DNA of 64,000 nt from Candidatus Symbiobacter mobilis CR (GTDB taxonomy: Bacteria > Pseudomonadota > Gammaproteobacteria > Burkholderiales > Burkholderiaceae_C), in the NCBI RefSeq assembly GCF_000477435.1, contig NC_022576.1, positions 2,046,001 through 2,110,000 on the forward strand, in the 5' to 3' direction. The notes beneath the pieces were generated by a model, which was not told the origin of the DNA, searched no databases, and saw nothing but the letters and a program-made list of their open reading frames with translations. This document shows, piece by piece, positions 1 through 8,440 of the stretch. How positions within the stretch are numbered: the stretch's first letter is position 1; every line of letters starts with the position of its first letter. The position numbers were made by a program, and so were the translations under genes.

Positions 1-220
1 GTACCTGGCCATCCTTGCGCACTTCGGCGCTCTGGTAGGGCTTGGTCAGCGTCTGCGACCCCGCAGCCGTCTTGACTTCCACCGCTGTGGCTACCCCCTG
101 TGGTTCGGGGAGCAGGATCACCCTCGTCGTCGGAGCACATGCCGACAAGGCCCCTAGCGCCCCCATGAGCGCTCCCATCGACCACCAACGCGATAGGGAA
201 AAACACGATAAGGCCATCAT
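1..220 (-). CDS. putative lipoprotein, N-terminal part (possible OmpA-family protein), partial
   Basis: This reading frame starts with ATG ATG at 220 and runs off the left edge of the window, giving about 73 residues. The N-terminus is hydrophobic and ends in a lipobox-like LGAC near residue 25, so an outer-membrane or periplasmic lipoprotein is likely. The start overlaps the stop of the FecR gene upstream (217-219), so the two are translationally coupled. In related betaproteobacteria a FecR-domain protein is often followed by an OmpA-type lipoprotein, and the visible mature part would suit that. The diagnostic OmpA C-terminal domain lies outside the window, so the family call is inference. 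Confidence 0.55.
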   Translation of the reverse strand, partial: MMALSCFSLSRWWSMGALMGALGALSACAPTTRVILLPEPQGVATAVEVKTAAGSQTLTKPYQSAEVRKDGQV

Positions 221-663
221 GGCACCTCCACGATGAAGTCTGTACCCCGCACGCCAACGACGGACGTGGGGGTCGCGATTTCGACCTGTTCCGGGTGCAG
301 CTTGCCGATCACCCCCGTTACGACACGCACCACGCCTTGCAGAAGGCTTAGGCCGATGCTTCCTTCCTGGGTCACGGGGTCAAACCGCACCTTGGCCAGA
401 TCAAGCGTCGAGTTAGGCCCTACCGTCACCATCATCCCGTCACGCAGGGTGAAGGTGGCGCTGGCGTTGCGTCCGGTAACCACGCGGTCGGCCTCGGCCA
501 CGGCAGCGCCCGGAGCTACGGTACGGGGGGTGTTCTGCTGGAGCAGGCGAACGTCCCCTTGTACGGATTTGATCGTCCCCGCGCGCTGCACCTGTGCAGC
601 GCCGCACAGATCGGCATGCAAGAGCAAGACGAGGATCGTAGTTTGCAGGGTTCGATGTCGCAT
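217..663 (-). CDS. FecR-domain periplasmic protein
   Basis: The 148-residue product has a signal peptide (hydrophobic TTILVLLLHADLCGAAQ) followed by a FecR-type domain. That domain has the typical order: a GxVxxVxGDVRL-like strand near residue 30, an asserted-threshold segment DRVVTGRNASATFTL, and the closing GVRGTDFIVEV. A longer frame exists upstream, but ATG at 663 is preceded by AAAGGAAC at good spacing and places the signal peptide at the N-terminus. FecR domains of this stand-alone kind are exported and are not the anti-sigma transmembrane version, since no cytoplasmic helix or sigma gene is seen. It is coupled to the lipoprotein gene that follows. Function beyond an envelope role is unknown. 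Confidence 0.75.
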   Translation of the reverse strand: MRHRTLQTTILVLLLHADLCGAAQVQRAGTIKSVQGDVRLLQQNTPRTVAPGAAVAEADRVVTGRNASATFTLRDGMMVTVGPNSTLDLAKVRFDPVTQEGSIGLSLLQGVVRVVTGVIGKLHPEQVEIATPTSVVGVRGTDFIVEVP

Positions 664-745
664 TGGGGTTCCTTTTTCCGTGGGTTGCCGCAGATTCAGG
701 GCATATTCATTCAGGGCCTCCCCACTCAGGGCAGGGCCTGTCCAC

Positions 746-2524
746 TCAGGGCGTGCCCATGTCGCGCGCCTGGGGATCGACTTCAGCAACGAGCTGCTGC
801 GCCCAAGGCTGTAGTTTTCTGGCGTCGCACCGGAGGATCTCGAATTTCACCGGCAGGATATGCCCCGGGTGCATCGAAAAGATGCGCAGGCCCATGCCGA
901 GCAGCAGACGGGTCATCGCGGGGTCTCCGGCCATTTCCCCGCAGACGCTCACGGGTTTGCCAGCCTCATTGCACTGCGTGATCGTCGTCGCGATCAGACG
1001 CAACACGGCGGGGTGCAGGGGGTCATAGAGGTGCGCTACCGATTCGTCAGAACGGTCGATCGCCAAGGTGTATTGCGTGAGGTCGTTCGTGCCGATCGAC
1101 AGGAAGTCGAAGTACTGTAGAAACAAGGGCACCGTCAGCGCTGCGGCGGGAATTTCGATCATCGCGCCAATGCGCACTTCACCGTGGGGGATGCCCAGGT
1201 TGTTGAGCTGGGCGCGGGCGTGGTCAATCAGCGCAAGGGTGCGGCGAATCTCGCTGGCATGAACCAGCATCGGAATCAGCAACGAGGTAGGCCCATGCGC
1301 TGCTGCCCGCAGGATGGCGCGCAGTTGGGTCAGGAACATCGCAGGGTCGGCTAGGCTCCAGCGAATGGCGCGTAGCCCGAGTGCAGGGTTGAGGTGCGCT
1401 TCGTCGCGCCAGTTGGCGTCGAGAGGCTTGTCGGCGCCGACATCTACCGTGCGGATCGTGACCGGCAGGCCCTGTGCCCCGTCGATGGCGGTGCGGTAGG
1501 CGCGGTACTGTTCCTCTTCGTCCGGCAGCTTGCCCAGGCGACCCATGAAGAGGAACTCGCTGCGGAACAGGCCCACACCCGCAGCACCGGCTTCGACGGC
1601 GTGCGCGGCGTCCTGCGGCCCTTCGATGTTGGCCAGCAGTTCGATCTTTTGGCCGTCGAGCGTGACTGCCGGGGTGCGTAGCAGCCGTGCGAGGCGGCTG
1701 CGTTCGAGTTCGCCCTTGCGTTGCTTGAATCCGTAGTCCGCGATGATCGATGGCGAAGGGTCGACCATCACGACCCCGGCATCTCCGTCGATGACGACCC
1801 AGTCGTCCTGGCGAACGAGCTGGCTGCACAGCCGCAGGCCGACGACTGCCGGAATGTCCAGGCTGCGCGCAACGATCGCCGTGTGCGAATTCTTGCCGCC
1901 GACATCGGTGGCAAAGCCGTCAAAGACGCTGTTTTTGAAGTGGAGCAAATCCGTCGGCGAGAGATCGTGCCCGATGAGGATCAGCGGGACATCGACGAAT
2001 TCATTGAGGGGCAGCTCCTGCCCACCGGCCTTGCGTGCCGTGTGCGTCCACGACGGAACTACCGAAGCAGACATGCCCCGCATCGCACGCAGCACTTTTT
2101 CCGTGATTTGTTCGAGGTCAGCCTTGCGCTCACGCAGGTATTCGTCCTCCATGTCATCGAACTGGCGCGCCATGACCTCCAGTTGCGCGGTCAGCGCCCA
2201 CTCGGCGTTGTAGAAGCGATCCGTGATCCATCGCTTGACGCCATTCCTCAGGTCTTCGTCCTGTAATAGCAGCAGGTGCGCGTCGATCAAGGCATCCAGC
2301 TCGTGGGGGGCTTCCTTGGGGTGCATCTGCGCGATGCTGTTTTGCAGACGCTGAATCTCCTCAATGACGGCATCGCGCCCATCGCGAACGCGGGCGATTT
2401 CCGCTTCGACCTGGGCAGGTTCGATGAAGTAGTGCGAGACCTCCAGACGCCCGGACGTGACGAGGACGGCACGCCCGATGGCGATGCCACGCGATACCGC
2501 CAGCCCGTGGATGGCAAAGGTCAC
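746..2524 (-). CDS. ptsI: phosphoenolpyruvate-protein phosphotransferase (PTS enzyme I)
   Basis: Enzyme I transfers phosphate from PEP to HPr in the cytoplasm. The 592-residue length is normal for the family. The phospho-accepting His is near residue 214 in GGKNSHTAIVARS, the PEP-binding C-terminal half carries DFLSIGTNDLTQYTLA, and a late Cys sits in VCGEMAGD. The start is GTG at 2524, overlapping the ptsH stop as GTGA, so the three PTS genes (EIIA, HPr, EI) form one coupled operon. No sugar permease (EIIB/EIIC) is nearby, which fits a regulatory or carbon-sensing PTS as found in many betaproteobacteria; that role is inference. Confidence 0.95.
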   Translation of the reverse strand: MTFAIHGLAVSRGIAIGRAVLVTSGRLEVSHYFIEPAQVEAEIARVRDGRDAVIEEIQRLQNSIAQMHPKEAPHELDALIDAHLLLLQDEDLRNGVKRWITDRFYNAEWALTAQLEVMARQFDDMEDEYLRERKADLEQITEKVLRAMRGMSASVVPSWTHTARKAGGQELPLNEFVDVPLILIGHDLSPTDLLHFKNSVFDGFATDVGGKNSHTAIVARSLDIPAVVGLRLCSQLVRQDDWVVIDGDAGVVMVDPSPSIIADYGFKQRKGELERSRLARLLRTPAVTLDGQKIELLANIEGPQDAAHAVEAGAAGVGLFRSEFLFMGRLGKLPDEEEQYRAYRTAIDGAQGLPVTIRTVDVGADKPLDANWRDEAHLNPALGLRAIRWSLADPAMFLTQLRAILRAAAHGPTSLLIPMLVHASEIRRTLALIDHARAQLNNLGIPHGEVRIGAMIEIPAAALTVPLFLQYFDFLSIGTNDLTQYTLAIDRSDESVAHLYDPLHPAVLRLIATTITQCNEAGKPVSVCGEMAGDPAMTRLLLGMGLRIFSMHPGHILPVKFEILRCDARKLQPWAQQLVAEVDPQARDMGTP

Positions 2525-2787
2525 TCGCCTTCCCCGAACTTGTTGGCGATGAGCGCCAGGAGAGCTTCCATGGCATCTTCTTCCTGCTCCCCTATCGTTT
2601 CGATTTCCACCTGCGTACCCTGCCCAGCGGCAAGCATGAGCACGCCCATGATGCTCTTGGCGTTGACGCGGCGGTCTCCCCGGGACATCCAGACTTCGCA
2701 GCGGTAGCCGCCAGCAAGTTTGGTGAGTTTGGCCGAAGCACGCGCGTGCAGGCCCAGCTTATTGAGGATGGTTGCAGTCGACTTCAT
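2521..2787 (-). CDS. ptsH: phosphocarrier protein HPr
   Basis: HPr is the 88-residue phosphocarrier between enzyme I and EIIA. The active-site His is residue 14 in LGLHARAS, and the regulatory-type serine is near residue 45 in NAKSIMGVL. HPr kinase would phosphorylate the latter where present; no hprK is in this window. The start ATG at 2787 overlaps the stop of the EIIA gene and its own stop overlaps the ptsI start, so translation of all three is coupled. Confidence 0.95.
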   Translation of the reverse strand: MKSTATILNKLGLHARASAKLTKLAGGYRCEVWMSRGDRRVNAKSIMGVLMLAAGQGTQVEIETIGEQEEDAMEALLALIANKFGEGE

Positions 2788-3275
2788 CGTGGTGTGGATT
2801 CAGAAATAGGGGGATGTGTGGCAAAGGTACTGGAAGAAGTCAGGGATGGCATGTCGGGCGCGTACGCAACGACACCTTGGATGCCCCCAGCGCGGGCGCG
2901 TTCGAGCATCGCATCAAGCGGCTCGCCACAGTAGGTCACGGCGCGCAGCAACATAGGCAGATTCGCGCCGCAGAGCAGGCGGGCGGGCCGGGGGGATTCT
3001 TCGACGAACTTGCGTGCGACATTGCCGGGGGTCGCGCCCTGCATATCCGTCAGCACGAGGATGCCATCGTATGGGGGGATGCCATCGCATTGGACACGAT
3101 CGCATTGGGGGCCATCCAAGGCATTGCGCGCCTGGCACAGGGTGTCTTCGACACCGTGGTCGGCATGCACATCCACTGCGATCACCTGCAATCCGGCGTC
3201 GGGGAAGACGTGGAGTGCGCAAGTGCGCAGGGCAGAAGCCAATGGGGCGTGCGCAAGGAGAAGGATGGCATTCAT
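2784..3275 (-). CDS. PTS EIIA component, mannose/fructose (EIIA-Man) family
   Basis: This 163-residue protein matches the EIIA-Man fold. It opens with a beta strand and the phospho-accepting His at residue 9 (ILLLAHAPLASAL), and later has the conserved VLTDMQGATPGNVA segment typical of this family (DLFGGTPxN in canonical members). It is the first gene of the EIIA-HPr-EI operon and would be phosphorylated by HPr. Stand-alone EIIA-Man proteins with no partner permease usually have regulatory roles. The C-terminal tail after about residue 135 is less conserved. Confidence 0.85.
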   Translation of the reverse strand: MNAILLLAHAPLASALRTCALHVFPDAGLQVIAVDVHADHGVEDTLCQARNALDGPQCDRVQCDGIPPYDGILVLTDMQGATPGNVARKFVEESPRPARLLCGANLPMLLRAVTYCGEPLDAMLERARAGGIQGVVAYAPDMPSLTSSSTFATHPPISESTPR

Positions 3276-3350
3276 GGAAGCGCTCCCGGGCGCGGATAGT
3301 CGGGGGATTATGGCTTTGGCGCGTGGCGTGGATGGTGTGGCCGGGGCCGC

Positions 3351-4100
3351 TCAACGCAATAGATTCCAGACGAGCGTCACCCCAGCACTCCACAGGTCGA
3401 CTTCCAGTGGATGGGTGCCCCGGTCATTGGAAAAGATGGTGATGCCCATCGAACCCGGGGAGCGTTCTTCGCGCAGCGCTTTCTGGCGGTCGCGTTCGAT
3501 CATGACGAGGGCATCTGCCACCTCGGTGGGGCGCGGCGGCAAGCCCTGGTGCCGTGCGGCTTGTGCGTAGCCTTGCAGCGCACGCTCCACGGCGTTGGGG
3601 TCGAGTAGCGACAGCGCGCTACGGCAGTGCGGGCAGGCGTGCTCCTTGCGGATATCGATGGGCGCGCCACAGCTTGTGCAATGCACGATGGCAACGCGCT
3701 GGGCCATGTCGTCGATTTCGAGCTGGGTCATCTGGCGGATGAAGCCCTTTTCGATCATGAATGCGGCAAAGGTGCTGAACCGCCCGTGGCGGTGGTTGCA
3801 ACGGTGCGTGACATAGCGCCCGCTGCGCACGATGTCGTAGCCTTGGGCCAGTGGCTGGTGGCAGCGTGGGCAAAAAAGACGCTGCGCCAGGGGGTGGTTG
3901 GGGTCATTGCGATGCTCGTGGAGCAACCGGAACAGGTCAACGACCGAAGCGGGGGACAGTTGGAGGTTTTCCTGCGGGTCGAACCAGATTCCCCGGCAGG
4001 CGTAACACAAATCGATGTCCACAGTCCTCCCATGGATACCCCCAAAGGACTGGGGAGTCATGTCCATCCGGCAAGAAGGGCAGGAAAGAGGGGGAGCCAT
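3351..4100 (-). CDS. zinc-ribbon (TFIIB-type zinc finger) protein of unknown function
   Basis: The 249-residue protein has three Cys-rich zinc-binding units. The first is CPSC at residues 7-10 with CYAC at 32-35, followed by RGIWFDPQE, the hallmark of the zf-TFIIB family. The second starts with CPRC near residue 77 and ends with a CNHRHGRF segment. The third uses CTSC and CPHC at about residues 142-157. A hydrophobic stretch near the C-terminus (VDLWSAGVTLVWNLLR) could sit in the membrane. The start ATG at 4100 has GGCTCCCC context. It is divergent from pgpA and 75 bp upstream of the PTS operon. Function is not known; a role as a metal-dependent scaffold is only a guess. Confidence 0.7.
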   Translation of the reverse strand: MAPPLSCPSCRMDMTPQSFGGIHGRTVDIDLCYACRGIWFDPQENLQLSPASVVDLFRLLHEHRNDPNHPLAQRLFCPRCHQPLAQGYDIVRSGRYVTHRCNHRHGRFSTFAAFMIEKGFIRQMTQLEIDDMAQRVAIVHCTSCGAPIDIRKEHACPHCRSALSLLDPNAVERALQGYAQAARHQGLPPRPTEVADALVMIERDRQKALREERSPGSMGITIFSNDRGTHPLEVDLWSAGVTLVWNLLR

Positions 4101-4188
4101 GGGTAGGGCACTGCTGGGGAGGAAAGATAGTGGGGAACTGTACTAGCGCATGGAAAGCGTTCGCAGAAGCGAATTGGATAATCGCAGC

Positions 4189-4773
4189 ATGAAGGTAGAC
4201 CCCACCAAAGTGCAAGACATCGCGTACCGGGAGGTAGGCGCGAAAGATCCTGCCGTCGCCCCCACCGCACGGTTCCTGCTGCGCCACCCGGCGCACATCA
4301 TCGCGATGGGTTTTGGCTCCGGCCTCAGCCCGGTGGCTCCGGGAACGGTAGGCACCCTGTGGGCATGGGCGGCATTTCTATGGTTTCAGCCGTATCTGCA
4401 CGGCGATGTGGCGTATGCAGCCGTGCTGGGAGTCAGCGTCATGCTGGGTTGGTGGGTATGCACCATCACTGCGCGCAATCTGCGTGTACACGACCCTGCC
4501 AGCGTCGTCTGGGACGAAATCGTCGCGTTCTGGTTGATCCTCTGGCTGATCGAGCCGACGACCGGGTGGGAGCAGTTGGCCGCATTCGCCCTGTTCCGGT
4601 TTTTCGACGCCGTCAAGCCTGGCCCTGTGGGGTGGGCGGATCGGCTCTATCGCGGCGTGGATACCGTGCGGGATCCTGCCGCGTGGCGCAAGGCCGGGTG
4701 GGGAATCATGCTCGACGACCTTGTCGCCGCCTTCTGTACCTTGCTGGTGCTTGCGCTGTGGCGCGCCTGGTGA
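4189..4773 (+). CDS. pgpA: phosphatidylglycerophosphatase A
   Basis: PgpA removes the phosphate from phosphatidylglycerol phosphate at the inner membrane. The diagnostic FGSGLSPVAPGTVGTL motif is clear, followed by several hydrophobic helices, the acidic VVWDEIVAFW segment, and FRFFDAVKPGPVGWAD. The last matches the family's FxxFDxxKPxP signature. With the start at 4189 the product is 194 residues, slightly longer than the E. coli enzyme. An in-frame ATG at 4150 is possible, and neither start has a strong ribosome-binding site. The stop overlaps the putative GTG start of the next gene. Confidence 0.9.
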   Translation: MKVDPTKVQDIAYREVGAKDPAVAPTARFLLRHPAHIIAMGFGSGLSPVAPGTVGTLWAWAAFLWFQPYLHGDVAYAAVLGVSVMLGWWVCTITARNLRVHDPASVVWDEIVAFWLILWLIEPTTGWEQLAAFALFRFFDAVKPGPVGWADRLYRGVDTVRDPAAWRKAGWGIMLDDLVAAFCTLLVLALWRAW

Positions 4774-5246
4774 CCCCCGACGCAGTGGGCGACTTGGCCT
4801 GCCTACTGCGGGAACGGGGCTGGATGCTGGTCACTGCGGAGAGCTGCACGGGAGGGGGCATTGCCGCAGCATGCACGGACATGCCGGGGTCTAGCGACTG
4901 GTTCGACCGGGGGTACGTGACCTATTCCAACCGCGCCAAGATCGAGATGTTGGGGGTGGATCCCGCGTTGATCGAGGAGCACGGCGCCGTCAGCGAGGCC
5001 GTGGCCCGTGCGATGGCGCGGGGCGCCCAGGAACGATCCTCCGTGCAGGTGGCTCTGGCAGTCACGGGGGTGGCGGGGCCTGCGGGCGGCACCCCCGCCA
5101 AACCTGTGGGAACCGTGTGGTTTGCGTGGGCGGTGGGGGATCGCCTCGTCGCGGAGTGTGGCAGGTTCGAGGGGGATCGCAGTGCGGTACGTGCGGCAGC
5201 GGTGCGCCATGCGCTCGCAGCCCTGTTGCCCTGGGTGCGGCCATGA
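4770..5246 (+). CDS. pncC: nicotinamide-nucleotide amidohydrolase, CinA C-terminal family
   Basis: PncC deamidates NMN in pyridine nucleotide recycling. The 158-residue product covers a complete CinA C-terminal domain: LVTAESCTGGGIAAACTD near residue 21, a YSNRAKIEMLGV strand-helix, and AVTGVAGPAGGTPAKPVGTV with the nucleotide-binding loop. There is no N-terminal molybdopterin-like domain. No ATG start suits the domain; GTG at 4770 overlaps the pgpA stop as GTGA and gives the usual length, and GTG at 4758 is an alternative. Its stop overlaps the engB start as ATGA, so pgpA-pncC-engB form a coupled operon. Confidence 0.88.
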   Translation: MTPDAVGDLACLLRERGWMLVTAESCTGGGIAAACTDMPGSSDWFDRGYVTYSNRAKIEMLGVDPALIEEHGAVSEAVARAMARGAQERSSVQVALAVTGVAGPAGGTPAKPVGTVWFAWAVGDRLVAECGRFEGDRSAVRAAAVRHALAALLPWVRP

Positions 5247-5875
5247 CAGCAGGCGCCGACGCAGCAGGCTGGCTGCACACGGCCCGTTTTTTGACGTCTG
5301 CCCCGGATCTGCATGTATTGCCCAAGTTGGACATCCCCGAAATCGCGTTCACCGGTCGGTCGAACTCGGGCAAGTCCACCTGCGTCAACATGCTCACGCA
5401 GCAGCGGCAACTCGCCTATGCATCCAAGCGCCCCGGGCGTACCCAGCACATCAACCTGTTTGCCTTGGGCAAGGGCGGGCAGACCGACGGTATCCTGGCC
5501 GACCTGCCCGGCTATGGCTATGCCGCAGTGCCCCAACAGGACAAGCTGCGCTGGCAGCGAAACATGGTCGGCTACCTGTGCTCGCGCGCCAATCTCGCGG
5601 GTGTCGTCTTGCTGTGTGACAGCCGCCGAGGCATTACCGCGCTGGATGCAGAACTTCTCGAAATCCTCCGCCCCCGCGTGGAACGAGGCATGCCGTTCCT
5701 TGTCTTGCTGACCAAGGCAGACAAACTGTCCCGCAGCGCACAGCAGAAGGTGCTGTCGATCACCCGACTCCAGGCTGCCGGTGGGGAGGTGCGCCTGTTC
5801 TCCGCCCTCCGCCGTCAGGGAGTGGAGGAAGTGTCCGCACTGCTGCGGGGGTGGGCGCAGCCCCTACTGAAATAG
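5243..5875 (+). CDS. engB: ribosome biogenesis GTP-binding protein YsxC/EngB
   Basis: EngB is an essential small GTPase linked to 50S subunit assembly. The 210-residue product has G1 GRSNSGKS at residues 38-45, a switch region around RPGRTQHINLF, G3 DLPGYGYA, G4 TKAD and a late FSAL that serves as G5. ATG at 5243 overlaps the pncC stop. The last codons and the TAG stop fall inside a 26-bp repeat (5858-5883) that also occurs at 47329. The convergent lplT gene ends in the same repeat. Confidence 0.93.
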   Translation: MTAGADAAGWLHTARFLTSAPDLHVLPKLDIPEIAFTGRSNSGKSTCVNMLTQQRQLAYASKRPGRTQHINLFALGKGGQTDGILADLPGYGYAAVPQQDKLRWQRNMVGYLCSRANLAGVVLLCDSRRGITALDAELLEILRPRVERGMPFLVLLTKADKLSRSAQQKVLSITRLQAAGGEVRLFSALRRQGVEEVSALLRGWAQPLLK

Positions 5876-5883
5876 GTTCTAAG
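5858..5883. repeat. terminal-repeat remnant of the MITE-like element, shared end of engB and lplT
   Basis: These 26 bases match the reverse complement of 47329-47354 at 25 of 26 positions. The motif read on the minus strand is CTTAGAACCTATTTCAGTAG followed by GGGCTG. Both convergent genes stop inside it: engB with TAG at 5873-5875 and lplT with TAG at 5879-5881 on the other strand. Confidence 0.75.
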
Positions 5884-7144
5884 AATCGTCATTGCGTGCA
5901 ATGGTCAGCAGGCGCTCGACTTCAGCGTGGGCATGAATGCAGTTGTTGGCGTGCCAGCGGCGGATCCACCACATAAAGCCTGCGACGATGGTTCCGAAGA
6001 AAGCAATGGCGCTGAAGGTGGGCAGTCCCAGCCCGGTGGACAGGCTATAGAACGCACCCAGAACGAGGATGCACGCCTGCTCGTTGAAGTTTTGTACTGC
6101 GATCGAGCGGCCCGCGCCCATCAGGTTGTGTCCGCGATGTTGCAGCAGCGCATTCATAGGGACGACCATGAACCCGCCCAAGGCGCCCAGCAGAATCAGG
6201 AACGGCACGGCGACCCAGACGTTATTGACAAAGATGAGCAGCACGATGAGCACGCCCATTGCGATGCCGACATCGACCACCCCTGGCCCATCTTCGAGAC
6301 GCATGCGCAGCGAAGCCATCACTGCTCCCGCAGCCATGCCAATGGCCACGACCCCCTGCAGCGTGGAAGCCTGCGTGACCGAGTAGTCCAGCGCGGCGGC
6401 GGCCCATGCCAGCACGATGAAGCGCAAATTGCCCGCAACGCCCCAAATCAGCGTCGTTGCGGCCAGCGAAATCTGCCCCAGTTTGTCCCGCCACAAGCGG
6501 ACGTTGCATACCCAGAAGTCGGACAGCAGCGAGCCGATCGGGGTAGGGACGGGGCACAACGCCACGCCGGTGTTGGGAATTCCCGTATTGAACCAAGTAG
6601 CCAGCAGGTACACCCCCACGAGCACGGCGATGGCTGCCAGGGGGGCAGTGTCGAGGCCCGGAATGTCCAGCCTCAGCAGCCACGGCGCGCAGCGTGGCCC
6701 TACAAGCTGGCCACCCAGCACCACGCCGAGGATGATCGACCCGATGGTCAGCCCTTCGATCCAGCCATTCGCTTTGACCAGTTGGGAAGCGGGGAGCAGC
6801 TCGGTGAGGATGCCGTATTTGGCTGGCGAATACGCTGCGGCGCCCAGACCGACCAAGGCATAGGCCATCAGCGGATGCACATCCAGCAGCATCAGCAGGC
6901 ACCCGGCGATCTTGATGAAATTGCTCAGGAGCATGACCCTGCCCTTGGGCAGGGAGTCGGCAAAAGCGCCGACGAAGGGCGCGAGCACGACATAGAACAG
7001 CGCGAACATCGGTACCAGCGCTGCCTGCTGCCAAGGGGCGGAGCCGTTGGTTCGCAGCAATTGCACGGCAGCGACGAATAGCGCGTTGTCAGCCAACGAG
7101 CTACAGAACTGCGCCGCCATGATGGTGTAAAAGCCGCGTCTCAT
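5879..7144 (-). CDS. lplT: lysophospholipid transporter LplT-like MFS protein
   Basis: The 421-residue protein has about twelve hydrophobic segments of the major facilitator superfamily. The N-terminus ([19 protein letters not shown]) and the later [15 protein letters not shown] segment, with PAKYG in place of the usual A-motif region, are characteristic of LplT. LplT flips lysophospholipids across the inner membrane for re-acylation by Aas. No aas gene is adjacent, so the substrate is taken from family resemblance. The stop codon is contributed by the repeat at 5858-5883. The gene is divergent from alr. Confidence 0.85.
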   Translation of the reverse strand: MRRGFYTIMAAQFCSSLADNALFVAAVQLLRTNGSAPWQQAALVPMFALFYVVLAPFVGAFADSLPKGRVMLLSNFIKIAGCLLMLLDVHPLMAYALVGLGAAAYSPAKYGILTELLPASQLVKANGWIEGLTIGSIILGVVLGGQLVGPRCAPWLLRLDIPGLDTAPLAAIAVLVGVYLLATWFNTGIPNTGVALCPVPTPIGSLLSDFWVCNVRLWRDKLGQISLAATTLIWGVAGNLRFIVLAWAAAALDYSVTQASTLQGVVAIGMAAGAVMASLRMRLEDGPGVVDVGIAMGVLIVLLIFVNNVWVAVPFLILLGALGGFMVVPMNALLQHRGHNLMGAGRSIAVQNFNEQACILVLGAFYSLSTGLGLPTFSAIAFFGTIVAGFMWWIRRWHANNCIHAHAEVERLLTIARNDDS

Positions 7145-7305
7145 TGCATGAGGATCGTTACTGCCCCGGGGTTCTCACGGCGGGCAACGGGGGGTACGTC
7201 GAACGACAATGCAGGGTTATAGCACGGTGGGGCGTGGCTGCCGGGTTCCTTCCGACAGAGGTTCGGGGTTGCGTTTTGCCACTGTCTCGCCCTGGTTCCA
7301 ACCCT

Positions 7306-8409
7306 ATGCCTCGCCCTATTTCTGCCACCATTCACCATGCCGCGCTGCGACACAACCTGCTACGTTGCCGCAGCGCTGCCCCGGATTCCAAGGTCTGGGC
7401 GGTCATCAAAGCCAATGCATACGGTCACGGCATTGAGCGCGTCCATGAGGCTCTGCGCGGTGCGGATGGTTTTGCGTTGCTTGATCTCGATGAAGCACAG
7501 CGGGTGCGCGGCCTGGGGTGGCGTGGCCCGATCCTGCTGATCGAGGGGGTGTTCGAACCCCGCGATCTGGAGCTGTGCTGCGAGCTACGCCTGTGGCATA
7601 CCATCCACTGCCATGCGCAGATCGACATGCTCGCAGCCCACAAGACCCGCACTGCGCACCATGTCTTCCTCAAAATGAACTCGGGGATGAATCGTTTGGG
7701 CTTTCCCGCAAACCAGTTCCGCGCTGCATGGGCGCGGCTCCATGCTCTGACCCAAGTGGGGGAGATCTCGCTGATGACGCATTTCAGCGACGCCGACGTT
7801 CCCGGCGGCACGCAACGCCAGCGCAGCACTTTTGATGTCGCTGCCTGCGATCTGCCCGGAGAGCGTAGCCTGGACAACAGCGCAGCCATGCTGGCCGGTG
7901 ATCTCGCTCCTTCCTGCGAATGGGTGCGTCCGGGCATTCTGCTGTACGGCAGCGCGCCGGATTACCCTGCGCACACCATCGCAGACCACGCACTGCTGCC
8001 GACGATGACCCTGGCTTCCCGCGTGATCGCCGTGCAAGACTTGGTTGCCGGGGATACCGTAGGCTATGGATCGACCTTCGTCGCGCAAGCACCGATGCGG
8101 ATCGGCATCGTCGCGTGTGGCTATGCGGACGGATACCCGCGACATGCTCCCACAGATACCCCTGTCCTCGTCGGTGGACACCGTACCCGGCTGCTGGGGC
8201 GGGTGAGCATGGACATGCTTGCAGTCGACCTCACCGCACTGCGTGAAGAAGGTCATGATGCCGGAATGGGCAGCGAGGTGGTGCTATGGGGCTGTGCGAG
8301 CAACGGGGCGATCCTGGGCATCGACGAGGTCGCCCATGCAGCGGGAACGGTCGGGTACGAGCTGATGTGCGCCCTGTCCTTGCGGGTTCCGGTTCGGGTG
8401 GATGCATGA
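7306..8409 (+). CDS. alr: alanine racemase
   Basis: Alanine racemase makes D-alanine for peptidoglycan with PLP as cofactor. The PLP lysine is residue 35 in [13 protein letters not shown], the catalytic Tyr of the second subunit is in [10 protein letters not shown], and the C-terminal [12 protein letters not shown] segment is typical. An open frame extends 54 residues upstream, but ATG at 7306 (MPRPISATI) gives the usual start and a 367-residue product. The 160 bp between this start and lplT holds the divergent promoter region; I could not pick a convincing -35/-10 pair. Confidence 0.95.
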   Translation: MPRPISATIHHAALRHNLLRCRSAAPDSKVWAVIKANAYGHGIERVHEALRGADGFALLDLDEAQRVRGLGWRGPILLIEGVFEPRDLELCCELRLWHTIHCHAQIDMLAAHKTRTAHHVFLKMNSGMNRLGFPANQFRAAWARLHALTQVGEISLMTHFSDADVPGGTQRQRSTFDVAACDLPGERSLDNSAAMLAGDLAPSCEWVRPGILLYGSAPDYPAHTIADHALLPTMTLASRVIAVQDLVAGDTVGYGSTFVAQAPMRIGIVACGYADGYPRHAPTDTPVLVGGHRTRLLGRVSMDMLAVDLTALREEGHDAGMGSEVVLWGCASNGAILGIDEVAHAAGTVGYELMCALSLRVPVRVDA

Positions 8410-8440
8410 AGTCGGTCCGTGCAGCAGGGGGGCATGTGTC

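Noticed and set aside
5927..7081. 384-residue plus-strand open frame opposite lplT
   Set aside because: Composition is His/Gln/Arg/Asp-rich as expected from the complement of a hydrophobic transporter; no ribosome-binding site or family.
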